A DNA stretch of 64,000 bases from Limnohabitans sp. (lineage in GTDB: Bacteria > Pseudomonadota > Gammaproteobacteria > Burkholderiales > Burkholderiaceae_C), in the NCBI RefSeq assembly GCF_030158565.1, contig NZ_JAOASQ010000038.1, positions 91,667 through 155,666 of the forward strand, read 5' to 3'. A program made the position numbers and the translations under genes. Under the pieces are notes generated by a model. That model did no database searches. It was given only the letters and a program-made list of their open reading frames with translations, and had not been told where the DNA came from. This document shows positions 34,903-44,326 of this stretch, one piece after another (position 1 is the first letter of the stretch; every line of letters starts with the position of its first letter).

Positions 34903-35949
34903 TCAGCGCCCACCACTGACCAGCTGCCAGGCCATGCGGATGGCCTGGACCATGCTGCTGGCATCGGCCACGCCGCGACCCGCCAGATCCATGGCGGTGC
35001 CGTGGTCAGGACTGGTCCTGACCAGTGGCAAGCCCAAGGTCACGTTCACACCCTGCTCCACCCCCAAATACTTGACCGGGATCAAGCCCTGGTCGTGGTA
35101 CATCGCGATCACCACATCGAACTCGCGGCGGCCATCGGCTTGCCGCCGTGCCCGCATGAAGACGGTGTCTGGGGCATAGGGCCCATGCACATCCAGGCCT
35201 TCGGCGCGAGCTTGTTCCAGGGCCGGGTGCAACACTTCAATTTCTTCGCGGCCAAACAAGCCGCCCTCCCCTGCATGGGGGTTCACGCCCGCCACCGCCA
35301 TGCGTGGTGCGCGTCCCAACACCCTCGACAGCGACAAATGGGTGATGCGCAAAGTCTGCAAGACGCGGTCCACTGTGATGGCGTCCAATGCTTCGCGCAA
35401 GGACACATGGATGCTGACCAGGACCGTGCGCAACTCCTCATTGGCCAGCATCATGCGCACCGGCATCTGCGCCAGCGATACGCCCGCATGCCGAGCGGCT
35501 TCGGCCTGCAGCAATTCGGTGTGCCCCGGATACTGGTCATAAGGGGCACCTGCGGCATGCAAGGCCTCCTTGTGCAAGGGCGCAGTCACCAGCCCCGCCA
35601 CCTCGCCACGCAAGGCAGCACGCGTGGCCCACAAGACGGCCTCGCCAGCCAACTGACCCGCACGCGCATCCACCTGTCCCCAAGGCAGGGCAGGCGCTGT
35701 GGGCACCACTTGCAGCACCGGCAAGCAACGGGGCGGCACGGTCAAGGCTTGTGCCGGGCTGTCGATTTCGCACACCGCGAAAGCCGGTGCCGCTTGCACC
35801 AAAGCCATGGCTCGGCGCATCACGCCCACATCACCCGCCACAAAACAGTGGCGCGTTGCCGAGGGTGCATCACGCCATGCGCGGGCGATGATTTCAGGGC
35901 CGATCCCACACGGATCACCCGGGGTGATGGCCAAAGGCAGTTGTGTCAT
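34903..35949 (-). CDS. pdxA: 4-hydroxythreonine-4-phosphate dehydrogenase PdxA
   Basis: This 348-residue enzyme shows the family start LAITPGDPCGIGPEI, VTAPLHKEAL, PGHTELL, VNPHAGEGGLFG and the metal-site MYHDQGLIPVKYL. TSPDHGTAMDLAG is near the end. It oxidises 4-phosphohydroxy-threonine in pyridoxal phosphate synthesis using NAD. It follows a Nif3-like gene by 12 bases on the same strand, so the two probably share a transcript. The position away from surA/ksgA is unlike gammaproteobacteria. Confidence 0.95.
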   Translation of the reverse strand: MTQLPLAITPGDPCGIGPEIIARAWRDAPSATRHCFVAGDVGVMRRAMALVQAAPAFAVCEIDSPAQALTVPPRCLPVLQVVPTAPALPWGQVDARAGQLAGEAVLWATRAALRGEVAGLVTAPLHKEALHAAGAPYDQYPGHTELLQAEAARHAGVSLAQMPVRMMLANEELRTVLVSIHVSLREALDAITVDRVLQTLRITHLSLSRVLGRAPRMAVAGVNPHAGEGGLFGREEIEVLHPALEQARAEGLDVHGPYAPDTVFMRARRQADGRREFDVVIAMYHDQGLIPVKYLGVEQGVNVTLGLPLVRTSPDHGTAMDLAGRGVADASSMVQAIRMAWQLVSGGR

Positions 35950-35961
35950 GTCGGGCCCCCA

Positions 35962-36714
35962 TCAAGCGGGGTTATCGATTTCGATGAAGCGGTGCGCCAA
36001 CCCCAGGTCCTGGGCGATGCGCGCGCCCACGGCTGACGCACCATACCGTTCGCTGGCGTGGTGCCCGCAGGCCAAAAAGGCCACGCCGGACTCTCGCGCC
36101 AAATGGGCTTGCGGCTCGGAGATTTCGCCGGTGATGAATGCATCGGCCCCCGCCGCCATGGCCGATTCAAAGTAGCCTTGCGCGCCACCGGTGCACCAAG
36201 CGATTCTGCGAATTGGACGCTCGGAGCCAGAGACACAAGTCACCTGCCGCCCCAACACCCGCGCCACGTGATCGGCCAGGCTCTGGGCTGTGTCCCACAT
36301 TTGATCGCCCTGGCCGATGAATCCAAGATTTTGCTCACCAAAGCGTCCATCTGACTGCAAGCCCAACAGGCGCCCCAATTGTGCGTTGTTGCCCAACTCG
36401 GCATGGGCATCCAAAGGCAAGTGGTACGCGAAAAGATGGATGCCATGTGCCAGCAGCAAGCGCAGTCGCTCCCGCATCCAGCCCGTCACTCGGCCATCCT
36501 GCCCACGCCAGAACAAACCATGGTGGACCAAAATGGCATCGGCGTTCGCCGCTATGGCGGCCTCGATCAGGGCGCGGCTGGCGGTCACACCACTGACCAG
36601 CAAGCGCACCTCGCGGTCGCCCTCGACCTGAAGGCCATTGGGGCCGTAATCTTTGAACTTGTCCGGCTCCAGCAGCGCATCCAGCGCCAGGCCCAGGGTT
36701 TTGGCATCGGTCAT
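35962..36714 (-). CDS. Nif3-like dinuclear metal-centre protein
   Basis: The ATG at 36714 gives 250 residues; the TTG at 36732 is less likely. It has the NIF3 start DYGPNGLQVEGDREVRLLVSG, metal-binding HHGLFWRG near residue 65, HLPLDAH near residue 95, and GADAFITGEISEPQAH with SERYGA near the end. The family (YbgI/YqfO) forms hexamers with two-metal sites. A GTP cyclohydrolase role has been suggested for some members, but the function is generally unsettled. It starts 100 bases from the divergent protease gene. Confidence 0.92.
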   Translation of the reverse strand: MTDAKTLGLALDALLEPDKFKDYGPNGLQVEGDREVRLLVSGVTASRALIEAAIAANADAILVHHGLFWRGQDGRVTGWMRERLRLLLAHGIHLFAYHLPLDAHAELGNNAQLGRLLGLQSDGRFGEQNLGFIGQGDQMWDTAQSLADHVARVLGRQVTCVSGSERPIRRIAWCTGGAQGYFESAMAAGADAFITGEISEPQAHLARESGVAFLACGHHASERYGASAVGARIAQDLGLAHRFIEIDNPA

Positions 36715-36813
36715 GTGAGCATCTCTTGGCAATGGCTTCTATTGTGGCCCAAGGCGGTCTGGACCTGACACCTTCTGAACACGCACAGGAAAAGATCAAG
36801 GACAATCGCTTGC

Positions 36814-37965
36814 ATGAAACGCTATTGGCTCTTTTTCTCTCAGTGGGTCACCGTCTTGTTGGCCGCCTGGTTTGTGGTGGCCAGCCTCAAACCTGAATGG
36901 CTGCGCAGCACGCAACGCTCGGCCGACGGCATGACGCTGTTGCAAGCGCCCGCTGGCTCGCCCTTGAACCGTCCCGCCGGCAGCCTGAGTGCTCCAGCCC
37001 AAAAAGCATCACCCGCAGTGGTCAGCATCAGCACCAGCAAAAACCGCACATCGCGCAACACCGATCCATGGTCGCGCTTTTTCGAGGGTGACCCGGAAGA
37101 GAACACAGGCGGTCTGGGCAGCGGCGTGATCGTCAGCCCCGAAGGCCACATCCTGACCAACAACCATGTGGTCGAAGACGCTGACGACATCGAGGTGATT
37201 TTGGCGGACGGCCGACGTGCAGCGGCCAAAGTGATCGGCACCGACCCGGACACCGATTTGGCGCTGCTGAAAATCCAGCTCGACAAATTGCCGGTCATCG
37301 TGCTGGGGCAACCCCAGGATTTGCAAGTCGGCGACGTGGTGCTGGCCATTGGCAACCCTTTTGGCGTGGGCCAGACCGTGACATCGGGCATCGTCAGCGC
37401 ACTGGGACGCAGTCAACTGGGCATCAACACTTTCGAGAACTTCATCCAGACCGATGCGGCCATCAACCCCGGCAATTCAGGTGGCGCATTGGTCGATGTG
37501 CATGGCCATCTGATGGGCATCAACACCGCGATTTATTCGCGCTCTGGCGGCAACATGGGCATTGGCTTTGCCATTCCCGTGTCCACTGCAAAGCAAGTCA
37601 TGCAAGACCTGCTCAAAAACGGCAAAGTCTCACGCGGCTGGATCGGCGTGGAGCCCCAGGACCTGACGCCCGAATTGGCCGAGAGCTTTCAGCTGCCCGC
37701 TGCTGGCAAGCAAGCCTTGCCGCAAGGCGTGGTCATCACTGGCGTGTTGCAAAACGGTCCTGCGGCCAAAGCTGGCATCCGCCCTGGTGACGTGATCGTT
37801 CAAGTTGGAGGCCAGAACGTGGGCAATGTGTCGGAGCTGCTGACGCAAGTGGCCAGCTTGCAACCGGGCAGCGCCACCGATGTGAAGGTCTGGCGCCGGC
37901 ATGGTGAACTGGTCTTGCGCCTGACGCCCACCGAGCGCCCCACACAACGCAAACCCAACCGCTGA
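36814..37965 (+). CDS. DegS/HtrA-like periplasmic serine protease with one PDZ domain
   Basis: This 383-residue protein has an N-terminal membrane anchor (WVTVLLAAWFVVAS) rather than a cleaved signal. The trypsin-like domain carries His in LTNNHVV, Asp in DPDTDLALL and Ser in NPGNSGGAL. A single PDZ domain (GWIGVEPQDL to VWRRHGELVLRL) follows. Anchor plus one PDZ is the DegS layout, suggesting a site-1 protease of an envelope stress response, but MucD/DegQ-like roles are possible. It stands alone and ends before a strong bidirectional terminator shared with tatC. Confidence 0.9.
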   Translation: MKRYWLFFSQWVTVLLAAWFVVASLKPEWLRSTQRSADGMTLLQAPAGSPLNRPAGSLSAPAQKASPAVVSISTSKNRTSRNTDPWSRFFEGDPEENTGGLGSGVIVSPEGHILTNNHVVEDADDIEVILADGRRAAAKVIGTDPDTDLALLKIQLDKLPVIVLGQPQDLQVGDVVLAIGNPFGVGQTVTSGIVSALGRSQLGINTFENFIQTDAAINPGNSGGALVDVHGHLMGINTAIYSRSGGNMGIGFAIPVSTAKQVMQDLLKNGKVSRGWIGVEPQDLTPELAESFQLPAAGKQALPQGVVITGVLQNGPAAKAGIRPGDVIVQVGGQNVGNVSELLTQVASLQPGSATDVKVWRRHGELVLRLTPTERPTQRKPNR

Positions 37966-37985
37966 CATCGGACCCCAACAGGCGC

Positions 37986-38013
37986 AAAAAAGGGAGCTTA
38001 CGCTCCCTTTTTT
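37986..38013. terminator. Bidirectional terminator of the protease gene and the tat end of the supraoperon
   Basis: Stem GGGAGC–TTAC–GCTCCC is flanked by six A residues and six T residues. It is 21 bases after the DegS-like stop (+) and 19 bases beyond the tatC stop (-), closing the 25-gene minus-strand run. Confidence 0.94.
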
Positions 38014-38031
38014 CATGATCCGTCGCTCAAA

Positions 38032-38817
38032 TCAAGCTTTTGCTTCTTCAGCCTCTTCGGGCGCCTGGGTGTGCTTGATGAAAATCTGCGCCGCCCAAAT
38101 GCCCAGTTCATACAGCAAGCACATGGGAATGGCCAAGGCCAGTTGGGACACCACATCGGGCGGCGTGACCACGGCAGCGATCACAAAAGCCAGCACCACG
38201 AAATAGCCCCGAAAGTCCTTGAGTTTTTGCACAGTCACCACGCCCATGCGGGCCAGAACCACCACGGCCACAGGCACTTCAAAAGCCAGACCAAAGGCCA
38301 AGAACATGGTGAGCACAAAACTCAGATAAGCCTCAATGTCAGGCGCGGCGGTGATGCTCTTCGGTGCAAAGCCCTGGATGAACGCAAAGACCTGTCCAAA
38401 GACGAAGAAATAGCAAAACGCAACACCGATCAAGAACAAGAGCGTGCTGGAAACTACCAAAGGGAGAACCAACTTTTTTTCATGGGCATACAGGCCAGGC
38501 GCCACAAACGCCCACACTTGGTAAAGCACCATCGGCAAAGCGATCAGGAAAGCCGCCATCAACAAGATCTTCAAGGGCACCATGAAAGGTGAAATCACCG
38601 AAGTGGCGATCAAGGTGGCCCCTTTGGGCAAGTGCGCCACCAGGGGTTGGGCCAAAATATCGTACAACTCACCCGGGCCGGGGAAAATGGCCAACACCGC
38701 AGCCGCCACAGCTATCGCAGCGACCGCACGAACCAGTCGATCCCGAAGTTCAATGAGATGGGCAACGAAGGGCTGTTCAGAACCAGTGAGTTCGTCTTGA
38801 GGGTTGGTGTCGGACAT
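38032..38817 (-). CDS. tatC: Twin-arginine translocase subunit TatC
   Basis: The ATG at 38817 gives 261 residues (SDTNPQDELTGSEQPFVAHLIELRDRL, quoted: PFVAHLIELRDRL). Six membrane helices are visible, with the family blocks FMVPLKILLMAAF, YQVWAFVAPGLYAHEK near residue 107, and FGLAFEVPVAVV. Signal-peptide binding acidic sites in the N-terminal region and FLAFGLAFEVPV are intact. TatC recognises twin-arginine signals of folded proteins. It is the last gene of the supraoperon. Confidence 0.97.
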   Translation of the reverse strand: MSDTNPQDELTGSEQPFVAHLIELRDRLVRAVAAIAVAAAVLAIFPGPGELYDILAQPLVAHLPKGATLIATSVISPFMVPLKILLMAAFLIALPMVLYQVWAFVAPGLYAHEKKLVLPLVVSSTLLFLIGVAFCYFFVFGQVFAFIQGFAPKSITAAPDIEAYLSFVLTMFLAFGLAFEVPVAVVVLARMGVVTVQKLKDFRGYFVVLAFVIAAVVTPPDVVSQLALAIPMCLLYELGIWAAQIFIKHTQAPEEAEEAKA

Positions 38818-38859
38818 AGGGCAATGGATTGGACGGCCTGCCCCAAAGGGGCGCACCCG

Positions 38860-39327
38860 TCACAAAGTGTTGAGAGACTTTGGCCTGTAGCGCGCCACGC
38901 GGGCCGCACCAGAGAGCGCCTTGGTGCGCACACCCGAGCGCGCCTTGTACCACTGAGGTACGGCGCCACGCTTGAGACGCCAATTTTTGTCCGGATGTTT
39001 GTAACTGGGTGGCGGCGACTCCAGTTCAGGCAATTCACTGGCCAAGCCGGCCGTGGTTTCTGCCCAATCTTTTTCAAATTCAGAAGCGGTGGTCTGAACC
39101 GACTGCTCGACATCACGGGCGGCGGTCTCCATCGTCTCCTTCATTTTTTTGAGCTCTTCAAGGTCCATGGACCGATTGACCTCGGCTTTCACGTCAGACA
39201 CATACCGCTGGGCTTTGCCGATCAAGGCCCCCAGAGTACGCGCGACCTTGGGCAGCTTTTCGGGGCCGATGACGATCAACGCCACCACCCCGATCAGCGC
39301 CATTTTGGAGATGCCTAAGTCAAGCAC
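38860..39327 (-). CDS. tatB: Twin-arginine translocase subunit TatB
   Basis: This 155-residue protein has the short membrane segment [23 protein letters not shown] at the N-terminus (quoted: [17 protein letters not shown]). An amphipathic helix ([18 protein letters not shown]) and a long charged tail with coiled-coil potential follow. The GPEKLP hinge is typical of TatB. It receives substrates with TatC. The tail ends basic ([11 protein letters not shown]). It overlaps nothing and lies 26 bases after tatA. Confidence 0.95.
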   Translation of the reverse strand: MLDLGISKMALIGVVALIVIGPEKLPKVARTLGALIGKAQRYVSDVKAEVNRSMDLEELKKMKETMETAARDVEQSVQTTASEFEKDWAETTAGLASELPELESPPPSYKHPDKNWRLKRGAVPQWYKARSGVRTKALSGAARVARYRPKSLNTL

Positions 39328-39353
39328 AGCAGCGCATTCGTTGTTTCAAGCGA

Positions 39354-39581
39354 TCAAGACTTGGTCTTGGCTTCAACGTCAATGGTGGCTTTTTCAGCCA
39401 CTGCCGGTGCGGCCACCGACTTGTCGTCTGCAGCAGATGCACCACCATCTTTCATGCCATCCTTGAAGCCTTTGACGGCACCGCCCAAGTCTGAGCCCAT
39501 GTTCTTGAGCTTTTTAGTGCCAAAGACCATGACCACGATGAGCAAGACGATCAACCAATGCCAAATGGAAAAAGAACCCAT
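39354..39581 (-). CDS. tatA: Twin-arginine translocase subunit TatA
   Basis: This 75-residue protein begins [20 protein letters not shown], the transmembrane segment, followed by the FGTKKL hinge and the amphipathic helix [15 protein letters not shown]. The tail is Ala- and acid-rich. TatA oligomers form the transport pore. A 96-base gap upstream to hinT contains the palindrome CTTGATCAAG and a GGGG-TGTAT-CCCC hairpin, so an internal promoter or processing site is possible. Confidence 0.96.
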   Translation of the reverse strand: MGSFSIWHWLIVLLIVVMVFGTKKLKNMGSDLGGAVKGFKDGMKDGGASAADDKSVAAPAVAEKATIDVEAKTKS

Positions 39582-39677
39582 GGAAAACTCCTAATGTTTG
39601 TTGAATTCTAAGGGGATACACCCCACGAATCTGAACGACCTTGATCAAGTCAGGAATTGAATAGGGAAACCGGGGCC

Positions 39678-40034
39678 TCAGCCCTTGAGCCAAGGGCGAG
39701 GCCCGCCCATCACATGCATGTGCAAGTGATGAACTTCCTGACCACCTTCAGCACCGGTATTGAGCACAATTCGGTATCCGCCCTCCGGGTAAGGTTTGCA
39801 GCCTTCTTGCAAAGCCAGCTTGGGCGCCAGCGTCATCATGTGGCCCATCAGACCCTCATGGGCAGGCGTCAGGTGCGCCATCGATGGCACATGCAGCTTC
39901 GGGATGATCAGGAAGTGCACAGGCGCCCAAGGGGAAATGTCATGAAAAGCAAACACATGCTCGTCTTCATGCACTTTGCGAGAGGGGATCTGACCCGCGA
40001 TGATTTTGCAAAAAATACAGTTGGAATCGCTCAT
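39678..40034 (-). CDS. hinT: HIT-family nucleotide-binding protein, HinT-like
   Basis: This 118-residue protein begins CIFCKIIAGQIPS, has VHEDEHVFAFHDISP, and ends with the histidine triad HHLHMHVMGG near residue 104. Such proteins hydrolyse adenosine phosphoramidates and acyl adenylates. It is close in length to E. coli HinT. It sits between the his genes and tatA, the usual order in Burkholderiales, 20 bases after a small membrane-protein gene. Confidence 0.95.
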   Translation of the reverse strand: MSDSNCIFCKIIAGQIPSRKVHEDEHVFAFHDISPWAPVHFLIIPKLHVPSMAHLTPAHEGLMGHMMTLAPKLALQEGCKPYPEGGYRIVLNTGAEGGQEVHHLHMHVMGGPRPWLKG

Positions 40035-40053
40035 CGTTCACACACTTTCAGGA

Positions 40054-40416
40054 TCAGTCACTCACCGGGCGCTGCGCATTCAGGCGCACCATGCCCAAGA
40101 CGATCCGGTACAAAAACCAGATGGAAATCAGCCCCCAAGCCACCCAGCCAGGGAACAAAAAGAAAAACCACAAAGGCACCGTGACAAGGTACAACACCGC
40201 CGCCCAAAGCACGGTGCGGATGCGGAAGCTGAAATGGCTAGCCTCCCAACCCGTGACATCGCCCTTTTTGACCAGATCGATGACCAAGGCGACCACCAAC
40301 AAAGCCGGGCCCATTTGCCCACCCGGGGTCACCACACTGACCGCCACGATCAGGTGCAGGATGTAGCTGACCCAGCTGACCGTGAGGTTGCTGTCGTCGT
40401 TGGCAGGTGCGTTCAT
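40054..40416 (-). CDS. Small multi-pass membrane protein of unknown function
   Basis: This 120-residue protein has about four hydrophobic segments, for example SYILHLIVAVSVVTPGG, GPALLVVALVIDLV, VLWAAVLYLVTVPLWFFFLF and ISIWFLYRIVLGMVRL. A polar loop KKGDVTGWEASHFSFRIR joins the second and third. The layout resembles DUF4870-type proteins, but the match is by eye. It is seven bases before hisE's stop region and cotranscribed with the his genes. No function can be given. Confidence 0.75.
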   Translation of the reverse strand: MNAPANDDSNLTVSWVSYILHLIVAVSVVTPGGQMGPALLVVALVIDLVKKGDVTGWEASHFSFRIRTVLWAAVLYLVTVPLWFFFLFPGWVAWGLISIWFLYRIVLGMVRLNAQRPVSD

Positions 40417-40423
40417 GGGGGGC

Positions 40424-40801
40424 TTACTCGCCTGCGGCTTCGCGTGCTTGCGCTTTGCGCAGGGCTTTTTCTTCCAGTCCGCTCAAGCCTTCACGGCGAG
40501 CCAACTCGTTGACCACATCGGCAGGCGTCAGGCCGTAATGCGCCAGCGCAATCATGCTGTGAAACCACAAATCAGCCACCTCATAAACCAGCTTGGACGC
40601 ATCGCCCCCGTGGTCCACATCTTTGGCGGCCATCACGGTCTCGGTGGCTTCTTCGCCAATCTTCTTCAAAAAGGCGTCTGGGCCTTTGTGCAGCAGGCGG
40701 GCCACATAGCTTTTTTCGGGGTCGCCGCCGTTGGCCGCTTTGCGGCTTTCGATGATGGCCGCCAAACGCGCCAGCGTGTCGTTTGAGTTGAGGTCGCTCA
40801 T
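40424..40801 (-). CDS. hisE: Phosphoribosyl-ATP diphosphatase HisE
   Basis: The ATG at 40801 gives 125 residues; the longer track ORF runs into hisI. It shows the MazG-like pattern [30 protein letters not shown] and [18 protein letters not shown] (quoted: [27 protein letters not shown]). Acidic residues there bind Mg. It removes pyrophosphate from phosphoribosyl-ATP, the second step of histidine synthesis. It is separate from hisI, four bases downstream of it, unlike the fused hisIE of enterics. Confidence 0.96.
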   Translation of the reverse strand: MSDLNSNDTLARLAAIIESRKAANGGDPEKSYVARLLHKGPDAFLKKIGEEATETVMAAKDVDHGGDASKLVYEVADLWFHSMIALAHYGLTPADVVNELARREGLSGLEEKALRKAQAREAAGE

Positions 40802-40805
40802 GGGC

Positions 40806-41195
40806 TTATTTGTATATGGTTTCAGGGTCTTTGAGCACGGGATCGGCCGCAACCCAATCTTCGCCTTGCAGGCTTTGGAAAAAACAGCTGTGACGTCCCG
40901 TGTGACAAGCGATGCCGGGCTCATGCCCCAGCTGGGTCACTTTGAGCAAGACCACATCGCTGTCGCAATCGAGGCGAATGTCGTGCACAGTCTGCACATG
41001 GCCGGACTCCTCGCCTTTAAACCACAGCTTCTTGCGTGAGCGGCTGAAATAAACAGCGCGCTTGAGCTCGGCTGTTTTTTGCAGGGCTTCGCGGTTCATC
41101 CAGGCGAACATGAGCACATCGCCCGTCGATGCTTCTTGGGCAATGGCCGGAACCAGCCCGTGTTCATCCCATTTGATTTGATTGAGCCAATTCAT
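40806..41195 (-). CDS. hisI: Phosphoribosyl-AMP cyclohydrolase HisI
   Basis: This 129-residue enzyme has [30 protein letters not shown], the Mg site DIRLDCDSD and the Zn-binding Cys/His [10 protein letters not shown]. It opens the adenine ring of phosphoribosyl-AMP, step three of histidine synthesis. The next gene hisE follows after four bases and hisF precedes it by nine. Length and all motifs are normal. Confidence 0.97.
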   Translation of the reverse strand: MNWLNQIKWDEHGLVPAIAQEASTGDVLMFAWMNREALQKTAELKRAVYFSRSRKKLWFKGEESGHVQTVHDIRLDCDSDVVLLKVTQLGHEPGIACHTGRHSCFFQSLQGEDWVAADPVLKDPETIYK

Positions 41196-41204
41196 GGTGT
41201 GCGA

Positions 41205-42005
41205 TCAAAGACGGACAGAAATACCACGCTCGCGCATGCGCTGCTTGGCTTGTTGCACAGTGTATTCACCGTAATGAAAGATGCTGGCCGCCAGCACGGC
41301 GTCGGCGCCGCCAATGCTCACGCCGTCGGCCAAGTGGTCGAGGTTGCCCACGCCGCCAGACGCGATCACGGGCACGCTGACGGCGTCGCTCACGGCGCGG
41401 GTCAGTTGCAGGTCAAAGCCGCTTTTGGTGCCGTCACGGTCCATGCTGGTGAGCAAGATTTCGCCTGCGCCGTACTCGGCCATTTGCGTGGCCCAGGCCA
41501 CGGCGTCCAGGCCCACGTTTTTTCGGCCGCCGTGGCTGTAGACGTCCCAACCGGGGCCCATGGGCAAGCCATGGATGCCGATGCGCTGTTCGTCGTCAGG
41601 CGTGCGTCGCTTGGCGTCGATAGCGACGACGATGCACTGCGCGCCGTATTTGGCCGATGCGTCACGGATGACTTGCGGGTTGGCAATCGCAGCCGAGTTG
41701 AAGCTGGTTTTGTCGGCACCGGCATTCAGCAAGCGGCGCACGTCTTCGACGGTACGCACACCCCCACCCACGGTGAGCGGGATGAAGACTTGGCTGGCCA
41801 CGGCTTCGATGATGTGCAGGATCACGTCGCGCCCGTCGCTGGTGGCGGTGATGTCCAGGAAGGTGAGTTCGTCGGCGCCCTGCTCGTTGTAGCGGGCGGC
41901 GATTTCGACCGGGTCTCCGGCATCGCGCAGTTCGACGAAATTGACGCCCTTGACCACACGACCACCGGTCACGTCAAGGCAGGGAATGATGCGTTTGGCC
42001 AGCAT
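41205..42005 (-). CDS. hisF: Imidazole glycerol phosphate synthase, cyclase subunit HisF
   Basis: This 266-residue half-barrel repeat protein starts [20 protein letters not shown] and has [16 protein letters not shown] and the catalytic Asp pair in CLDV and [29 protein letters not shown] is near the end. It uses ammonia from HisH to make imidazole glycerol phosphate and AICAR. It lies 22 bases after the inserted mutarotase gene, which separates it from hisA. Confidence 0.97.
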   Translation of the reverse strand: MLAKRIIPCLDVTGGRVVKGVNFVELRDAGDPVEIAARYNEQGADELTFLDITATSDGRDVILHIIEAVASQVFIPLTVGGGVRTVEDVRRLLNAGADKTSFNSAAIANPQVIRDASAKYGAQCIVVAIDAKRRTPDDEQRIGIHGLPMGPGWDVYSHGGRKNVGLDAVAWATQMAEYGAGEILLTSMDRDGTKSGFDLQLTRAVSDAVSVPVIASGGVGNLDHLADGVSIGGADAVLAASIFHYGEYTVQQAKQRMRERGISVRL

Positions 42006-42027
42006 GGAAAGCTATCTTTTCAAAAAA

Positions 42028-42876
42028 TCAGAGCACGCGCAGACGCTGTGCGCCCTGCCAGAAATCACCCGGCGCAATGCCAACCGGTTCGTACACCTGT
42101 GCCGCCTCCACACACAGCATGTGCTGCCAACCGTCAGCTGGCATGTCGGCCAGGGCTGCGCATTTGGCTGCACCCGGGTTCCAGACCACGGTCTGGGCCC
42201 AATCCATGTCTTGCTCAATCGACAGGGTGTGTGGGCCGTCTTGCAGCTCATAGCCTTGCGGAGCCGCGGAGTAGACGCGGTCAAACTCGCCCAAAAAGCG
42301 CAGTTCAGGCGCTGCGGTGGCGTGACGGTCTTTGACCGCATCCCATTCGGCCTGACCACCCAGGCCAAACAATCGGGCCTGCGCCACATCGCTGACCGCG
42401 AAATAGGTGTGCAGCGCCCCGGTGAAACTCAGTGGCTTGCTGTCGGTGTTGCGCACCGCCAAGTCCACCTGCAGTGCGCCGGGCGTCAATTCGATCAGCA
42501 ACAGCGCTTCAAAGGCCTGGTCCCACCACTGGCGTGTGGCGGCGCTGTCGTTCAACGTCAGCACCAGATGGGCTTGGTCATCTTCTAGGCGCGCGGGTTT
42601 GACCGTCCACGATTGGTTGCGTGCAAAACCATGCTTGGGCAAATCACCCCGCTGGTTGAACTGGGGAAAACACACCGGAATGCCACCGCGAATGGCCGCC
42701 TGGCCATCCATCACGCTTTGAGGACTCAGGTACAGACGCTCACGGCCACCGGCCACCCAGGACAACACATGGGCACCGTGGTGCGCCACGACCACCCGGT
42801 CACCATTGGGCAATTGCAACTCGGTGGCAGGCAGTCCCGCGAACAGCACCTCGCGGCTGGTGGCGCCAGTGCTCAT
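42028..42876 (-). CDS. D-hexose-6-phosphate mutarotase (YeaD-like)
   Basis: This 282-residue protein has the aldose-1-epimerase fold: VVVAHHGAHVLSW near residue 29, IRGGIPVCFPQF near residue 63, HGFARNQSW, GALHTYFAVSD, and the Glu site TVVWNPGAA. Such enzymes interconvert alpha and beta glucose-6-phosphate. It is inserted between hisA (2 bases away) and hisF in the histidine operon. No direct tie to histidine synthesis is known; co-expression may only reflect operon fusion. Confidence 0.9.
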   Translation of the reverse strand: MSTGATSREVLFAGLPATELQLPNGDRVVVAHHGAHVLSWVAGGRERLYLSPQSVMDGQAAIRGGIPVCFPQFNQRGDLPKHGFARNQSWTVKPARLEDDQAHLVLTLNDSAATRQWWDQAFEALLLIELTPGALQVDLAVRNTDSKPLSFTGALHTYFAVSDVAQARLFGLGGQAEWDAVKDRHATAAPELRFLGEFDRVYSAAPQGYELQDGPHTLSIEQDMDWAQTVVWNPGAAKCAALADMPADGWQHMLCVEAAQVYEPVGIAPGDFWQGAQRLRVL

Positions 42877-42878
42877 GT

Positions 42879-43619
42879 TCAGCCGTTCAGCTCATCGGCG
42901 CGTTGCTGGGCCAGCGCAAAGTCCAGGTCACCGGAATACACCGCACGGCCACAGATCACGCCTTCGACGCCTTCGTCTTCTACCGCGCACAGCTGTTCGA
43001 TGTCGGCCATGTTGGACAAACCGCCCGAGGCGATCACCGGAATGGTGAGCGCCTGCGCCAGCTTGACGGTGGCGTCGATGTTGATGCCGCTGAGCATGCC
43101 GTCGCGGCCGATGTCGGTGTAGATGATGGACTCGACGCCCCAGTCTTCGTACTTCTTGGCCAGGTCCACCACTTCGTGGCCGGTGAGCTTGCTCCAGCCG
43201 TCGGTGGCCACTTTGCCGTCCTTGGCGTCCAGGCCCACGATGATGTGGCCGCCAAACGCGGTGCAGGCGTCTTTCAAGAAGCCGGGGTTCTTCACGGCGG
43301 CGGTGCCGATGATGACGTAGCGCAGGCCGCTGTCGATGTATTTTTCGATCGTGTCCAGATCGCGGATGCCGCCACCCAGCTGAACCGGGATGTCGTCGCC
43401 CACGGCCTTGAGGATGGATTTGATGGCGCCGAAGTTTTGCGGCTTGCCCGCGAACGCGCCGTTCAGATCCACCAGGTGCAGGCGGCGTGCGCCTTTTTCC
43501 AGCCAGGTGCGGGCCATGGCGGCAGGGTCTTCGCCAAAAGTCGTGGCTTGGTCCATATCGCCCTGCTTGAGGCGAACGCAGTGGCCGTCTTTGAGGTCAA
43601 TGGCGGGGATCAGAATCAT
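42879..43619 (-). CDS. hisA: ProFAR isomerase HisA
   Basis: This 246-residue half-barrel repeat protein starts [20 protein letters not shown]. It shows [31 protein letters not shown] and [15 protein letters not shown], with the two catalytic Asp residues in AIDL and TDIGRDG. It isomerises ProFAR to PRFAR, step four of histidine synthesis. It lies 49 bases after hisH, in the same supraoperon. Confidence 0.97.
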   Translation of the reverse strand: MILIPAIDLKDGHCVRLKQGDMDQATTFGEDPAAMARTWLEKGARRLHLVDLNGAFAGKPQNFGAIKSILKAVGDDIPVQLGGGIRDLDTIEKYIDSGLRYVIIGTAAVKNPGFLKDACTAFGGHIIVGLDAKDGKVATDGWSKLTGHEVVDLAKKYEDWGVESIIYTDIGRDGMLSGINIDATVKLAQALTIPVIASGGLSNMADIEQLCAVEDEGVEGVICGRAVYSGDLDFALAQQRADELNG

Positions 43620-43668
43620 GGCGAATTAAAAAAAGACTGAGGGGCTGAAAAACGGCAGTGAAAACTTC

Positions 43669-44325
43669 TCAAGGCTGCCAGTGGAGGAAATTGCGGAACA
43701 AGGCCAGGCCTTGGGCCGCGCTTTTTTCGGGGTGAAACTGGGTGGCAAAAATATTGTCACGGGCAATCGCACAGGCAAAGCGACCACCGTAATCGGTCTC
43801 CGCCGCAGCGTGCGCTGGGTTGGCGACCTTGGCATAGAAGCTGTGCACAAAATAATACCAGCTGCCATCGTCAATGCCGCTCCACAAAGGGTGGGCTGGC
43901 GAGGCTTGCCAAACCTGATTCCAGCCCATTTGCGGCACTTTGTAGCGGGTACCGTCGGGCTGAATTTGCCCTGCCAGCTCAAACTTGACGACACGGCCGG
44001 GGATCAAGCCGAGGCCCGGCGTGTTGCCCTCGTCGCTGTGGTCCAGCAGCATTTGCATGCCCACACACACGCCAAACAGCGGTTTGCTGGCGGCGGCTTC
44101 GAGCACGGCGTCCAGCAAGCCCGACTCGCGCAGCTCGCGCATGCAGTCGGGCATGGCGCCCTGCCCTGGCAAGACCACGCGGTGGGCGTTGCGCACGACT
44201 TGCGGGTCAGAAGTCACGGTGACCTCGGCATGGTCCACGCTGGAGGCCGCATGGATCACCGCCTGCGCCACACTGCGCAGGTTGCCCATGCCGTAGTCCA
44301 CCACTGCAACGCGATTGACGCTCAT
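43669..44325 (-). CDS. hisH: Imidazole glycerol phosphate synthase, glutaminase subunit HisH
   Basis: This 218-residue class I glutamine amidotransferase has the oxyanion region [11 protein letters not shown] near residue 52. The nucleophile Cys lies in [12 protein letters not shown] near residue 86, and the His and Glu come in [13 protein letters not shown]. It supplies ammonia to HisF. It follows hisB by one base and is separated from its partner hisF by hisA and the mutarotase. Confidence 0.97.
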   Translation of the reverse strand: MSVNRVAVVDYGMGNLRSVAQAVIHAASSVDHAEVTVTSDPQVVRNAHRVVLPGQGAMPDCMRELRESGLLDAVLEAAASKPLFGVCVGMQMLLDHSDEGNTPGLGLIPGRVVKFELAGQIQPDGTRYKVPQMGWNQVWQASPAHPLWSGIDDGSWYYFVHSFYAKVANPAHAAAETDYGGRFACAIARDNIFATQFHPEKSAAQGLALFRNFLHWQP

Positions 44326-44326
44326 G

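Noticed and set aside
39640-39649. CTTGATCAAG palindrome upstream of tatA, considered as an FNR-type box
   Set aside because: It lacks the four-base spacer of TTGAT-N4-ATCAA, so no known binding site can be assigned.
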